Shown: one piece after another, positions 11,561 through 23,297 of the stretch | How positions within the stretch are numbered: position 1 is the stretch's first letter | How the letters are laid out: the number at the start of each line of letters is the position of its first letter | Assembly (NCBI GenBank): GCA_003024785.1 | Contig: PUQB01000238.1 | Location: 174,193-238,192, forward strand | Source: Selaginella tamariscina | Lineage: Eukaryota > Streptophyta > Lycopodiopsida > Selaginellales > Selaginellaceae | DNA length: 64,000 nt | Direction of reading: 5' to 3' | Notes under the pieces: model-generated | The model's input: the letters and a program-made list of their open reading frames with translations, nothing else | What the model was told of the DNA's origin: nothing | Database searches by the model: none | Program-made: the position numbers and the translations under genes

Positions 11561-12148
11561 GTCCATCTACTAAGAACCATAAACACCTTCCATTCTTTAA
11601 AGAGAAAGGGATGATTTTAAAACTATATTATTAGCAACAGTGGATTTTGATAGTCTTGGATTGATTTTAATTTAAACTACTCACTCCTATATTATAGTTA
11701 AGGTTCTGTATATAGTTAAGGGTTTTTGGGTTAGAAAATAATATACACATTTCTATATTCCAACTTTCACAAATGCACTATTAAATATTTAATATTTTAA
11801 TCTTTTAGTTTAATGCATAAATGAACGAGCGATATTTCACTGAATTTCGACGGTCAGATGCACATTAGGTCTAACAATCGAAAATGACGCTTCTTGCGGA
11901 CTGTGTGTAAGCATTTTGTATTCACGCGCACACAACACACACATATGTATGTGTATTATCAGGCCCAAGTCAATACTAAGAACTCCTGAAGGCAACCAAC
12001 TGGAAATGGATCCAGAAGTAGAAGAAAATAAGAAACATGCAGATGAAGAGTTTTCCCTAAGTCCTGTAATTTCTCATATTATAAATAAATAAACAAATAT
12101 ATATACACACACAATACATTTATGTATACACCCAACATGTGCAGGAGG
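11560..12148. other. Intergenic, upstream of coiled-coil gene
   Basis: No convincing gene. A possible upstream exon (ATG at 12006, reading MDPEVEENKKHADEEF) precedes a usable GT site near 12066, but its phase does not join the next exon, so I left it out of the coding model. Confidence 0.4.
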
Positions 12149-12829
12149 ATGAGGATACTTAGAAAGAGAGGATATGACTCTCTAGCAGAGCGACTCAAAG
12201 TGCAACTTAGTAAGGTTTGCTATTATGATATTACTTAATAATATTATAAACTACAGTAATATCTAGTACACATTTTAATTAAATTATTATGTGTTTTCAG
12301 CTTGCAAAACTGGGAGAATACAATACCTGAAGGACGTGATACAGCAACTTGAGACTGATCTGGAGAGAGAGAAGAAGAAGAAGAAGACAAAGCATGACAT
12401 AGCTAAAGGTATATTACTTGACAAGGAGCGCTCGCTGAGGCGTATAAAGCAGCTCCAGGACGAAGTTACCTCTTTAAGCTCTCAAGTACTCTACTTAAGA
12501 AGTGAGAATGAGAGACATCTCACTCAAGACCAAGGGAATGAACAGAAGGTATCAAATACACTACGTACACACAAACATCTCTTAAAAACTCATGGGATAA
12601 TACGCATAATACAAATGCATATGAGAGATAGAGAGAGAGTTTTAGCTATGAGTATTATGCAGATACAACACTTATTATATGATCTCGAGAAGGAAAGAGA
12701 ACGCATGCATCAGATGTCTGTGCAGCTTGCAACATGCAGGCGAAAAGAAACCCAACACAGGTTCTTCGAATTCAAATACTAAATCTCTGTCCCTCCCTCC
12801 CTCTGTATATTTGTGTGTGTGCGTACCTA

Positions 12830-12861
<32 letters not shown>

Positions 12862-14689
12862 TGCACTCTAGCTCCCTCCGTGTGCACGCTAAGCTAATAG
12901 CTACTACCATAGAATGGTGCAATATGTAGGGACTCTTCTGCTAGAGAGAGCAATATGTAGTGGACTCTTTTGCTAGAGAGAGAGAGAGAGAGTTAGTCTA
13001 ACAGCGATACGGGAAACAGGAATATGGAGACTGAAGTGGAACAACTACGGGAAGAGAAAAGAAGGCAGGAACATGAGCGTCAAACCAATGCTTATGTTCT
13101 TAAGATTAACAAAATGCAACGTGCCGAACAGATGAAGATATTTAGACAGAAAATTGAAGGACTAAACGACCTCAGTGATACTTTCCCCTATGGCAGAAGA
13201 AAGGTAACAGGATCGGAAACTCGATCTTCACAAACTGCCCGGTCTTCACCAAGTAGAATACACAGAAAGAGTAGTATTTGGCGGCAGGTAAGTGTTGTAT
13301 GAGAGAGAGAGAGAACTAATATATATGGTACTGGGTACACTAACACAAAGAGCGACTAACCAATGAGGATGCAGGTATAGCAACACAAATCATCCGACCA
13401 AGCAAGCCAAAAGTAGAGGCAAGTGTTTAACACACATTAACAAAGAATGTTTTAACAAAGGATTTCCAACCTTTGCAGATCATCAGGCCGAAAGCGCTCC
13501 TCCCCAGACAAACAGACAGTCGCTATGCCACAACAAGATCCCACCAAACACGTCCCATTGTGCTGACCCTACCAAGAGAGAAAACACACGTCTCACATGT
13601 CCCAGGGAAGACATATACATATGCTTACCACAAGCTAGATGAAGCCAGATTCACAAAACTACTGCCAACCCCAGTAGTCAGGAGCCTCGGACAACCGGAA
13701 CCTGTCACTTTGAGGGATCTCCATAACAGGAGACAACCGGACAAGCTTCTGCCATGGAGGTCGATGGACGATGAATCCTGGCGGACAATGAACGAGTATG
13801 AAGAAGAACCCCCACACTCTCCTCCTGAAGACTACAGAAAAACGGAGCTGCTCGAAAAAGCTGAACTGGATGCACAGCAGGACATAAAGCGGCTACAGAA
13901 AGAGCTTGGCACCAAGCTCCTGGACATAAAAAACGTGACCGCCCAACTGGCAAGGAGGGACGAGGAGATCAGTGCACTCCAGTCTCTAGCTGGGTCGCCA
14001 CTGCCAAGACCGAGCACCCCGGAGAATGAATCTGAGGAAGAGAACCGGGACTATGACAGGTACTATATCAAGCAGCTGCAGACAGACTCAGCTCTGAAAT
14101 CCCAGATCATCAAGAACCTGACCATACAGCTCCAGAGACGGGACGAGGAACTTAAGTACTTTCAGAGCAGCTCAGGAGACACCCCTTCAATGCCCAGGCC
14201 AGTTCGAGAGCCTTCAAACGGCACTCTCGAGCAGGAGCTGCACCAGCTGAGGAACGAACTGACACTGAAACTCGAGATGATAAGGAGCCTCAACGACCAA
14301 CTTGATAAGAGGGATGCGGAGATAAACAGCCTCACGAGGCAGCTGGAGAGCTCACCATGGTGTGTCTGGGACAACAAGTGCTACGAAGAGGGACTGCCTT
14401 CAAGCTCACTACAACTTCTACAGACCATATCTGAGCTCGAGATGAGCTTGCGAGCAACCAAGATGGAGAACAACAAGCTAAGACAGGCCGTTGATCGGGA
14501 ATGCCTCAAAGAGATAGACGAGAACCAGGAGCTTAATCAGGTACATGTTGACTCTCTTTACCTAGCTTAACACGTGGAGCTAACCATCTCCTCGTTTCAC
14601 AGCTGTGTGATAGATACGAGAAGATGCTGCATTCCTACTGTGGGCAGCTCGGTGTTCCCTTCAAGCCTCTGAGAATAAAGAGGAGCTAA
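12149..14689 (+). CDS. Coiled-coil protein of unknown function (6 exons, about 607 aa)
   Basis: Six exons join in phase: 12149-12209, 12301-12548, 12663-12760, 13020-13287, 13479-14540 and 14603-14689, ending LGVPFKPLRIKRS. The protein is almost wholly charged coiled coil. The first part has heptads such as YLKDVIQQLETDLEREKK. The long fifth exon has three spaced copies of a roughly 30-residue unit of the type LQxELxxKxxxIKNLTxQLxRRDEEI (near 13870-13980, 14070-14165 and 14235-14340), separated by proline/serine-rich linkers. I do not recognise a family. The pattern suggests a rod-like scaffold or cytoskeletal/centrosomal adaptor, but that is inference. The start is the first in-frame ATG of the first exon I can place; a further 5' exon is possible. 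It converges on TOC1. Confidence 0.65.
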
Positions 14690-15147
14690 GTTGATGTCCT
14701 CTCGGTTCTGCTACCAGTCCATTGATGAAATCCTATTGTGAACCTATTTTACCTCTTTACCTGTTTTCTGTACTAAGAATGCTCAAACATAAACATCCGT
14801 TCCCGCAAACCAAAGCCAGGCCCCAAGTCAGAACTCTGAAAAAGATATGCTACATTATCACAACACTGCACTGGATGTTTCTAAACACATGAACCATAAT
14901 TCCTAAGTCTGCTTTACAAGCATTCATTTCTGTATTTAACACTACATTTGCGTGCGTGCGTGTGTGAGAGAGAGAATATATGTTAACATTGTGCTTTAAC
15001 CCACGTCTTTACGTTGCGTGTGTGTATAAGAAAACATTCTAAGTGGAACTCAGAGTTACGAAGTATATGCTTTGTGCATGTGCGTGCCTTGTTCAGGTAC
15101 ACACACAAACTGCAGACTAGTAAGCAGATATACGAAACATGTTTACC
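14690..15147. other. Convergent 3' intergenic region
   Basis: It holds the 3' UTRs of the coiled-coil gene (+) and TOC1 (-). Short (GT)n and (GA)n runs occur near 14950-15025. No gene seen. Confidence 0.5.
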
Positions 15148-18064
15148 TCATTGTGTAACTTCGACTCCACTTTCAGGAGACAACTCATCGTCATCCTCTT
15201 CTTCCTCCTCGTAGTCCTCAGTTCTCCGTACAAACTGTCCTTTGATCCTGGGCCTCTGTTCAGCAAGCCGCTTCCTGCTCGCATATCTAATCTTCTTCTC
15301 ATAGCACCTATCCTTCCGCTTTTGTCTAAACTTATTTAGTGCAGCCTCTCTCCTCTCTGCAACTCCCAATTTCCTCTCTGGAACACTCCCAGGTGGTGGG
15401 AGTGCCCTCCAGGGACCCACCTGTTGCACGACACATATGTATATGTATATATTTAATATTACGTTATACTCTATACAGGCCTATGTAATAAAAGAAATTA
15501 CACACACAAACATCAATATATATGAAACGATTATAAGAGAAAAACCTAGCATAACAATAATCAATGTATATAAGAGAGCATAACAATACGGATATAAATG
15601 GTAAGTTACATAATTAATATTATAATAAAGGAAACGTCGCGGTGGTGGTGGGAGTGCCACCTGTTGCACGACACATATGTATATGACTATATTTAATATT
15701 ACGTTATACTCTATACAGGCCTATGTAATAAAAGAAATTACACACACAAACATCAATATATATGAAACGATTATAAGAGAAAAACCTAGCATAACAATAA
15801 TCAATGTATATAAGAGAGCATAACAATACGGATATAAATGGTAAGTTACATAATTAACATTATAATAAAGGAAACGTCGCCTGAGAGATTCGAACTCTCG
15901 CGTGCAGAGCACATGTACTTAGCAGGCACACGCCTTAACCACTCGGCCAAAGCGACTTACAACAATATGTTCCTACTCTTACGTAGATAAACATGAAAAA
16001 AGTGATACACGCCTGAGAGGAAACGTCGCCTGAGAGATTCGAACTCTCGCGTGCAAAGCACATGCACTTAGCAGGCACACGCCTTAACCACTCGGCCAAA
16101 GCGACTTACAACAATATAATTCCTATTCTTACGTAAATAAACACGAGAAAGCCATACACGCACACAACAAGTTTCAGCCAGTATCAGAAATGCTGGTATT
16201 GGCTTTAAAATTCTTCTTATTCTGTGTGTGTATGCACAACATACACACACACCGACGAATGCACGCACGCACGCTCGCAAGCAGAGATAAATGTAGACTG
16301 ACCTGTTGTGAAGTCATATGAATAGGGAAGGGATAGTACGAAAAGGCAGCTGCAGGAGCCATGTTCATGGAGACATCAGGTTGAGCAGGCTGGTAATAGT
16401 GTAGAGCAGGCTGCATTAACGCCGAAGGATGCACAGAGTGAGTAAGCATAACCGGGGCGACATGAGATGAGGCCGCCCATACACTGCGTTGTTAATCTGT
16501 GCAACTTGGTTGGCTGTGTTCCATGGAGGCGGTGGTTCCTGTTGAAAGTGTGTCCCTTCTGGAGCAGCCAATGTCCCTTCTGAAGCAGCCAAGTGTGCCC
16601 CTTCTGAAGCAGCCGGTGTCTCGTCTGCTCGTTCTTCTGATGGATTCGACCTCTGAACGTCGTATCTTTCTGTGCAGGACGTCGTTGCTGTGGTTGTTTC
16701 GGGTTTCTCTGTGTTGCTTGCTCTGTTGATTGCTTTGGTGTAACTTAGAAATGCCGATGACTGCCCCAACTTCAGCTTGTTCCTTCGAGGAGGTGACAGC
16801 CGCTTTCTTTCTGTTAAAACTTCACCAGTCAATGCTTACAGGCGCCATTCACGTGTAACTACCAAACAAAGATTGTGCGCGCGCCAGAGAGAGAGAGAGA
16901 GAGTACTAAGGAGCCAATAATATCTAATAGGACATAGACACAATAAACACGCTTTGATTTCTTTGATACTGTTATTATGTAACTTACCGGCTGTCTGGTT
17001 ATGAGCTTCCACAGCTTTAGACACCTTAGAGAACTTAGACAACGGCGTCAATGACAACTCGAGCTCAGGAGATGCTTCGTCCTGCATACACAGATTCATA
17101 TACACACACACATACCTGTGCGTTACATAGTTTACAGAAAATTTGAACCTGTTCTTCAGGGATTGATCTGAGGTTGGACTCTTTGGCCTTGAACTTCGCA
17201 TCATTGCTGTCTTCCGAGAGTATATCTGTGCTAATAGTGTTCGATTCGCTCGTGTCTGAGACGAGAATCTCTGCTATAATGTTCTTTCCGGCCAACTGTC
17301 CTTTCACAATATGCCTCTCTGTGAGCCCTAGCTGCAAAATACATAGTCATTATAATCTACACTCTCTCTCTCCCCCTTACACTTACGTACCATTCGCCTT
17401 CTTCGCCACATATGCGTCCACAAATTTAGCAACTCGTTTATTCGCAAAGGTTTCACAAGATAATCTGCTGCTCCAAGCCGTAAACACTTCACAACAATGG
17501 CCATTTCATCCCGTGCAGACATCACTGATATAAAGGTAAGATTTTAATGATAAACAATAACACATACGCTTTTTATTGGTATATTCACAGATAAATATAC
17601 ATATCATCTTACTGACGATGGGTATGTGCTTGAAACTGTCTGTTTTTACTATATGCTTGAGCATTTTGAAGCCTCTATCATTAGGAAGCTCCACCTCAGA
17701 TAAAACAATATCGACTTTAGACTCTGCAATGTTGAGTACCTCGACCACCTGTCTTGCAGTCTTCACCACAGAAACTACACACACAAAAAGAAAAAGAAAA
17801 AGAAAGGACCACCATATAAGAATACATATATACATGCGTGCGTATATAGATATATATTAACTATTATGTGTTAACGTAAGTGACGTTTACACAGGGTAAT
17901 GTATTAGTTAAGCAACTAAATTAACCTCTCATCTTAAGCGAACCTTGGTATGAGCAGCGACACAGAAGGTCCTTAACCTCTTGAGCAGTAACCGGATCCT
18001 TGTCACATAGCAAAATGCGCATCCTGCTGCGGTCGAATCCGATCTTCCCCGTACTCTCCTCCAT
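15148..18064 (-). CDS. TOC1: TOC1/PRR1-type pseudo-response regulator (circadian clock)
   Basis: Seven exons join in phase on the minus strand: 18064-17944, 17774-17613, 17524-17391, 17331-17149, 17081-16988, 16810-16303 and 15420-15148 (about 490 aa). The N-terminus is a pseudo-receiver: [12 protein letters not shown], then [10 protein letters not shown], where Glu replaces the phospho-accepting Asp, then [21 protein letters not shown] middle [13 protein letters not shown] motif is typical of TOC1. The last exon is a CCT domain ([31 protein letters not shown]) followed by an acidic tail. TOC1 is a nuclear DNA-binding repressor of morning clock genes. A single missing base near 16475 (a GGG run) shifts frame inside exon 6; with it, exon phases agree. 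The last intron (15421-16302) is unusual: it holds two tRNA genes and a 240-bp duplication. Confidence 0.92.
15421..15880. repeat. 240-bp direct duplication including TOC1 3' splice site
   Basis: 15421-15640 and 15661-15880 are almost identical at a spacing of 240 bp. Both begin ctgttgcacgacacatatg, which on the TOC1 strand is the 3' splice site of the last intron. Both end gaaacgtcgc, the last six bases being the 3' end of a tRNA-Ser gene. The 20-base linker ggtggtggtgggagtgccac resembles the start of the CCT exon. The right copy runs on into an intact tRNA; the left stops after those six bases. Confidence 0.9.
15875..15956 (-). tRNA. tRNA-Ser (anticodon GCU), copy 1
   Basis: The 82-base sequence reads on the minus strand from GTCGCTTTGGCCGAGTGG to AGGCGACG. 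It has the A-box (TGGCCGAGTGG), anticodon loop CTGCTAA, a long class II variable arm (TGTGCTCTGCACGC) and the T-arm/B-box GAGTTCGAATCTC. The acceptor stem closes with one G-T pair. It lies inside the last TOC1 intron on the same strand as TOC1. Confidence 0.95.
16024..16105 (-). tRNA. tRNA-Ser (anticodon GCU), copy 2
   Basis: It is nearly identical to copy 1 (differences in the variable arm) and lies in tandem 149 bp away. The homologous stretch also includes about 50 bp of 5' flank with a CAA-like start context (TTGTTGTAA). On the transcribed strand a TTTTTT run lies about 30 bases downstream. It is nested in the last TOC1 intron. Confidence 0.95.
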
Positions 18065-18390
18065 TTCTTACAGAAATTACCAAAACCAGACGCTGAATTC
18101 TGCAACTTACCAGAGAACACTCTTCCTACCGAACCGAGACAGCGCAAAATCACCGCTGAACAGCTGCTTGCACAGATTATCCATGCCACATACCCTGGAG
18201 TTTCAGGATTTTCCCCTTGCAGATTCACCACGCAGGAATTACCACACAGTAATTCTCGTACAGATCCCAACCCCGTGTAGATTTGCGCTGTCTTCATCCC
18301 AGTTTGCTGTAACCCTAACCAAGAACACACAAGAATGCAGGTGTTTTGAATGCTTCCGTGTCTAAAAGTGGCAAAGAAATCGATTTTTCC

Positions 18391-18399
18391 AGATATTTT
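18391..18399 (-). promoter_or_regulatory. Evening element upstream of TOC1
   Basis: agatatttt on + is AAAATATCT on the TOC1 strand, an exact evening element, about 330 bp upstream of the TOC1 start codon. In Arabidopsis the evening element in the TOC1 promoter is bound by the morning MYB factors CCA1/LHY. The shared region also serves the divergent ethanolamine kinase gene. Confidence 0.6.
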
Positions 18400-18497
18400 A
18401 GAACAATTCACTGTGTTACCACCACTTTTACCGTGGTAAACAAACACATGGAACAGGTGTCCTTCACAAGCGATCATCGTGGATGTTCCACGATGAA

Positions 18498-18503
18498 CAC
18501 GTG
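18498..18503. promoter_or_regulatory. G-box / ABRE-like CACGTG
   Basis: aacacgtggcgg holds CACGTG within ACACGTGGC, the core bound by plant bZIP and bHLH factors. It lies in the 735-bp divergent region between the TOC1 and ethanolamine kinase start codons, about 110 bp from the evening element. Confidence 0.45.
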
Positions 18504-18798
18504 GCGGACCCGTATTCGGTGGGGGAGCTTTTAGCCGTGCACTTTTTACTATTTGGTGACGTGGACAGATATACCATATCTTTCTGGTGGTCACATTCTC
18601 AACTCAAATCTCTACCGTAGCAACACCCTCAGAGAGATCGAAGCCGTTCAAGAACTGAACCGTTTGTTGAGAATATACACCTTTAATCAACGGTTTAGAT
18701 TTGGTGAATTCCGTAACAGAATATCCATGACGGATTCCGCCCTGACGTGGGGAGCAAGGGTTTTGCTAACGTGGCATTGCTCAGCAAGAGGGCGGGCT

Positions 18799-21563
18799 AT
18801 GGAGTCGCTACCGAGGTGCGATCTGAGTGTGGATACAGCGCTTCCGAAGGCGCAATGGGAGTCGCAAGTCAGGTATTCATTCTAGCTTATTTCTTCGATT
18901 GCATTTTTCTCGAGAAAATCGCGTTTTTTACGTAAATTTTATGATTTTATGGATTTTTTGGATCCATAAAATCCGAGATTTTATGGATTTTTTGCTGTTT
19001 TTTGAACGATTTATTCCGCGTTTCAAGTAAAGAATCGAAAATCCGAGCTCTTATTGTGATTTTACCTCTCAAAGGAAGATTTTTGCTTTCAGAGATGTAT
19101 GCAGAGCCTTGGTAGACAGATGGAGCGCGTCGGAACAGGATGCAGACCTTATAATCTCTGAAATCTCCGGCGGCATTACGAATCTGTGTAAGTTGTTTTA
19201 TGAATTCTTGCGAAAATCCGCTTCTAAATCGCTTGTTTTATGGTCAGTGTTGAAGGTCTTGCATAAAAAGGACAATGTTGCTGTTACAGTGAGGATTTTT
19301 GGCCCAAATACTGATGTTGTTATAGATCGGAAGCGTGAATTGCAGGTATTTGAAATGTGTTGCGTTGTATGTGACATGTAGTATGTGTGTACTTGTATAC
19401 GTGTCTTTGCTCAACTTGCTCACTCAGCATATACATATATCGTATACTATTTATGTATATGGAATATATATGCTGATTCGCAGTTTCTATAACTAACTCA
19501 TGTTCGAATATATAGTACTGTAGTGTGTGTGTATACGTATATATACATATACGGATTCGTAGTTTCTAGAACGAACGAATTGTTTAATATACACACGCAT
19601 GCAAACGTAAAGAGACGATTGTGTGTATGTGTGCGCTCATGTGTTCTATAAGATTTCGCATCTAATGTGTGACTGCGTTTATCTGTGTGTGTGTATGTTT
19701 GTGTAAGTGTGTTAGCTGAAAAGTAGCGTTCGGATTTCTTTTCAGGCATTATCCCATCTTTCTGCATTGGATTTCGGAGCAAAGCTAATCGGAGTGTTTA
19801 CTAACGGGATGGTTCAATCTTTCATCGAAGCACGTACTCTTGATCCCGTAGGTGTGATTTCTTCTAAATACCTTGGTTAATAGTAGACTTTTAGAAGCTT
19901 TAACGATTTTCTAGTTTTCCCCAGATTTGCGGAAGCCAGATATTGCAGCTCTGATCGCAAAAGAAACCCGCAGGCTCCATGACTCAAAAGTTCCAGGAAC
20001 TAAAGAACCACAGCTTTGGGAAGACATTCTAAAGTTCTATGAGAAATGTAAGAAATAATCATTCTTGTGTGCGCACGCGCGTGTATGTGAGTTTGTGTGA
20101 ACATATATGAGTATACATCTGTACATGTGTGTCTATTGTGGATATGCTGAATTCTACGAATCTTCACACTTCTGTAGTCTTACATACATTGACATTATTA
20201 TGCATATTACACAATTATACAATAGTATTTGTGGCAGCAAGGACAATATCCTTTGATGAAGATGACGCAAAAAGAGAAAGCTCGATGAGATATCTTTCCC
20301 TCAACTCATGGGAGAAATTAGAACTTTGAAGGTAAGCATTATTACAATGTTTATATGCACATTTGTGTTTTCACCCTATACCATTGTCGTGTTTAGCACA
20401 TTGACGTTCATCATGTGCAGGACATTAGCGATGCACTAGAAGCCCCGGTTGTGTTTGCTCACAACGACCTTCTATCCGGAAATATTATGCTTGACGAGAA
20501 TAATGGTAAGTAACAGATTTCACTTAAGTAACAACCGTTTAGTCTATAAGTTCCCCAGAGAGAGAGAGAGAGAGAGAGAGAGAGGTTTGTATCATTCTAA
20601 ACGCATTAGTTGTGCATGTAGGTCGGCTTCATCTCATTGATTTTGAGTATGGATGCTACAGTTATAGAGGGTATGATATTGGGAATCATTTCAACGAATA
20701 CGCTGGCTTAGATTGCGATTACTCTCTGTAAGTTTATTCAGTCCAGTAACTCTCAAAACTTTAGTACCATCTTACATCAAAGCTTTTTGACAGATATCCC
20801 AACAAGGACGAGCAATACAACTTCTTCAGGCACTATCTCTACCCTGAAAATCCGTTGAAGGTGTGTAATGATATGTAACATACACAAATGTACACCAACG
20901 TGCATACGTGTGGGTATGTGCCTGATTATGTATACACGATCAAAATAGAGAAGCTCTAAATGTTTATGCAGCACATTTCATACATGACATATATATGCAT
21001 ATCTGTTATGAATTATATTGTATGTGTCTCAGTGCCTATGCTTCTGTATGTAATTTCCATGAGACAAGTACAAACGCTTTGGTACATACACACACACATG
21101 TATGGCTGTGTGTGCCTGGCTGTATGCCACACCCAGTCCATACATAATCTGAGTATGTAGGTTTATGTATTGCCATTTTAACTTTTCTTTTTGTAGGCCT
21201 CTGATGGTGAGCTGCATGCTATGTACGTGGAAGCAAACTTCTATGCACTGGCTTCTCATTTATACTGGGCTATTTGGGCGATCGTTCAGGTAAGACACCT
21301 GTTTTGCAAGTATTTGATTTGTATATTATTACTATATTCTCCCGCAAAACAGCTGTGTGTATACATGGTTATCTATTCTCTAGATAACCCCATTTAACTG
21401 TTGTTTAATGTTAATCAATTGAGTTTATGCAGGCAAAATATTCACCAATCGCATTCGATTATTTAGAATATCATTTCAGCGATTCCACGAATACAAAAAG
21501 AGAAAGAAAGAGCTGGTTGATCTCGCGGCTGCATTCATAGTCGACATGTGCCAGAACCAGTAG
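18799..21563 (+). CDS. Ethanolamine (choline) kinase
   Basis: It phosphorylates ethanolamine (perhaps choline) with ATP, the first step of the CDP-ethanolamine branch of phospholipid synthesis in the cytosol. Exons are about 18799-18872, 19095-19191, 19248-19345, 19746-19859, 19925-20047, 20238-20331, 20421-20505, 20622-20727, 20794-20860, 21197-21289 and 21433-21563. Family blocks are SEISGGITNL with VTVRIFGPNTDVVIDRKREL (ATP-binding lobe), FTNGMVQSFIEARTLDP, APVVFAHNDLLSGNIML (catalytic HxDxxxxN) and LIDFEYGCYSYRGYDIGNHF (DFE metal site plus NHF). Two single-base losses, near 20275 (A run) and 21474 (T run), break the frame within conserved sequence. The start could instead be the in-frame ATG at 18727. 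Confidence 0.9.
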
Positions 21564-21712
21564 TAAGAAAATATTTTTCGTTGTTGCATTCTTTATTCAC
21601 TTATAAATATATATTGTATTTTACCTAACGTGGGCTATATGAGACTATTAAATTAAGCAAGGGCTGGTTGATGTGTCTCATTCTAGTCCCTTGATTAAGC
21701 TCGTTCAAACCT

Positions 21713-23297
21713 ATGCCAGTGGCAATGGCTATGGCTCAGTTGAGAGTACCGGTGTGCTCGTGGAGGATTGGCTTGGGTAACGGTAGCATTCGAATAAGCA
21801 GCAAGAACTGTCATTGGATTAGCATGCGTGGCTGCCGATCGCATTCTATTACAAGGCGCATGGCCATTGAGGTGCTTAAGCATTCCATTATCTAACTGAA
21901 TTAATTCTGCTTAATTAACACCTTCACAGAATGAAGAAACAAGTTCATCTCCCGCACCATCAAAGGTACTTCACGTGTGTGTATGTGCGTGTGAATATAG
22001 GATACCAATGTCTTGCATATGTAACTTGCCCCTTGTATACTCCGTTTCCTGTGTTCACTCTCGCTCTCTCTTTCTCACACACACACACATGACAAAAGTA
22101 TAAATGTGCTATACATACATAACCAAAGGCCGTTTGTATTTGTGTTTGCAGACATTTTTATGCTCATATTTGACACCATGAAATCATCAAAGCCTAAAAA
22201 ACCCCTCCCTGACGGACACATACATCCATATCTATACAAGTGTACGTGCATAATTTAGTAATTATTAGTACTAGGATTCGTAATGGTATTTTGCATTATC
22301 AGTGCATATGAATGTATATTGATCCAGCAAATTAAAGATGCCATAACACACACACACACACACACACAGACACGATATTGACATTTAGTTAAGACTTTGA
22401 TTGTTATTGCTTCTTATCTCCAGAATGAAGAAAATACTAACGAATCGACCTTGCAATCTTCTTCTAAAGAGGCTACCACATCAAGGCCAAGTCTTCCACC
22501 GTCTCCTAGTAAGACAGGAAATCGCATTGTAGCTTTTGTTTCGGCTGCTGCTGCCGTGTGCTTATTTCTCGCAAACAGAGCCTTGGCGTCGGGCCAAGTT
22601 TAAGTAAACTCACAGCAAACGCAGTTCCATATGAAGAGGTTAGTAATTAAGAATTAAACACATGGACACTATAAATACACGTATATTATACATACAAAGG
22701 CAACAAGAATCCAGTGTAAACCATAAAAATTATCATTTATGAAATTTCATAAAATACTGTTTAGGCACTTCGCAATGGTAAGCCTACTGTGGTGGAGTTT
22801 TATGCTGATTGGTGTGAGGTATGTCGTGAAATGGCTGGAGATATTTACACCGTTGAAGAGAAGTACAAGTAAGTTCATAGGTTTTGTGCTTTATACATGC
22901 ATTCACAATTTAAACACATGATGTATGTGTATTTATATTATGTGGTTATACATGTATACACATGAGTATGGAATCTCTCTCTCTCTCTAGTTTCTGAGAC
23001 GATTTATGAAACAGGGACCGTGTAAACTTCGTGATGCTGAACGTGGACAATACAAAGTGGGAAGCAGAGCTTGACGAGTTTGGTGTGGAGGGGATACCAC
23101 ACTTTGTATTTCTAGACAGTAAAGGGAACGAGGGAGGCAACATTGTTGGGAGATTACCGAAGAACTACCTGACAGAGAATGTGGAGGCTCTTGCGAAAGG
23201 GCTGCCCCGTGTGCCACACTCCAGAGCAGTTGGCCAGTTCTCGGATACACAACTCAGGCAAGCTCCACGCATTGTCAGCCCCCGTGCCCATGGTTGA
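21713..23297 (+). CDS. HCF164: HCF164-like thioredoxin-like protein of the thylakoid
   Basis: HCF164 is a membrane-anchored thylakoid lumen thioredoxin that passes reducing power across the membrane for cytochrome b6f assembly. Exons are 21713-21871 (arginine/serine-rich transit peptide), 21930-21965, 22424-22638, 22765-22868 and 23015-23297. Exon 3 has a hydrophobic anchor ([15 protein letters not shown]). The thioredoxin domain shows [12 protein letters not shown] with the WCxxC active site, [13 protein letters not shown] and [12 protein letters not shown], and the protein ends near VSPRAHG as in the plant family. Exon 2 (36 nt) and exon 3 both begin NEE, so exon 2 may be a duplicated cassette. 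One G is missing in a GGG run near 22594, shifting frame between the anchor and the domain. Confidence 0.92.

Noticed and set aside
13376..13425. Extra small exon in the coiled-coil gene (IIRPSKPK-like)
   Set aside because: It resembles the start of the next exon but does not fit the reading phase or a clear GT donor.
15875..16105. tRNA-derived SINE
   Set aside because: Both copies keep full class II tRNA folds, anticodon and ends, with no SINE body or A/T-rich tail attached.
15148..18064. Generic PRR5/7/9 assignment for the clock gene
   Set aside because: The mid-region [13 protein letters not shown] motif, acidic C-terminal tail after CCT and receiver sequence match TOC1/PRR1 better.
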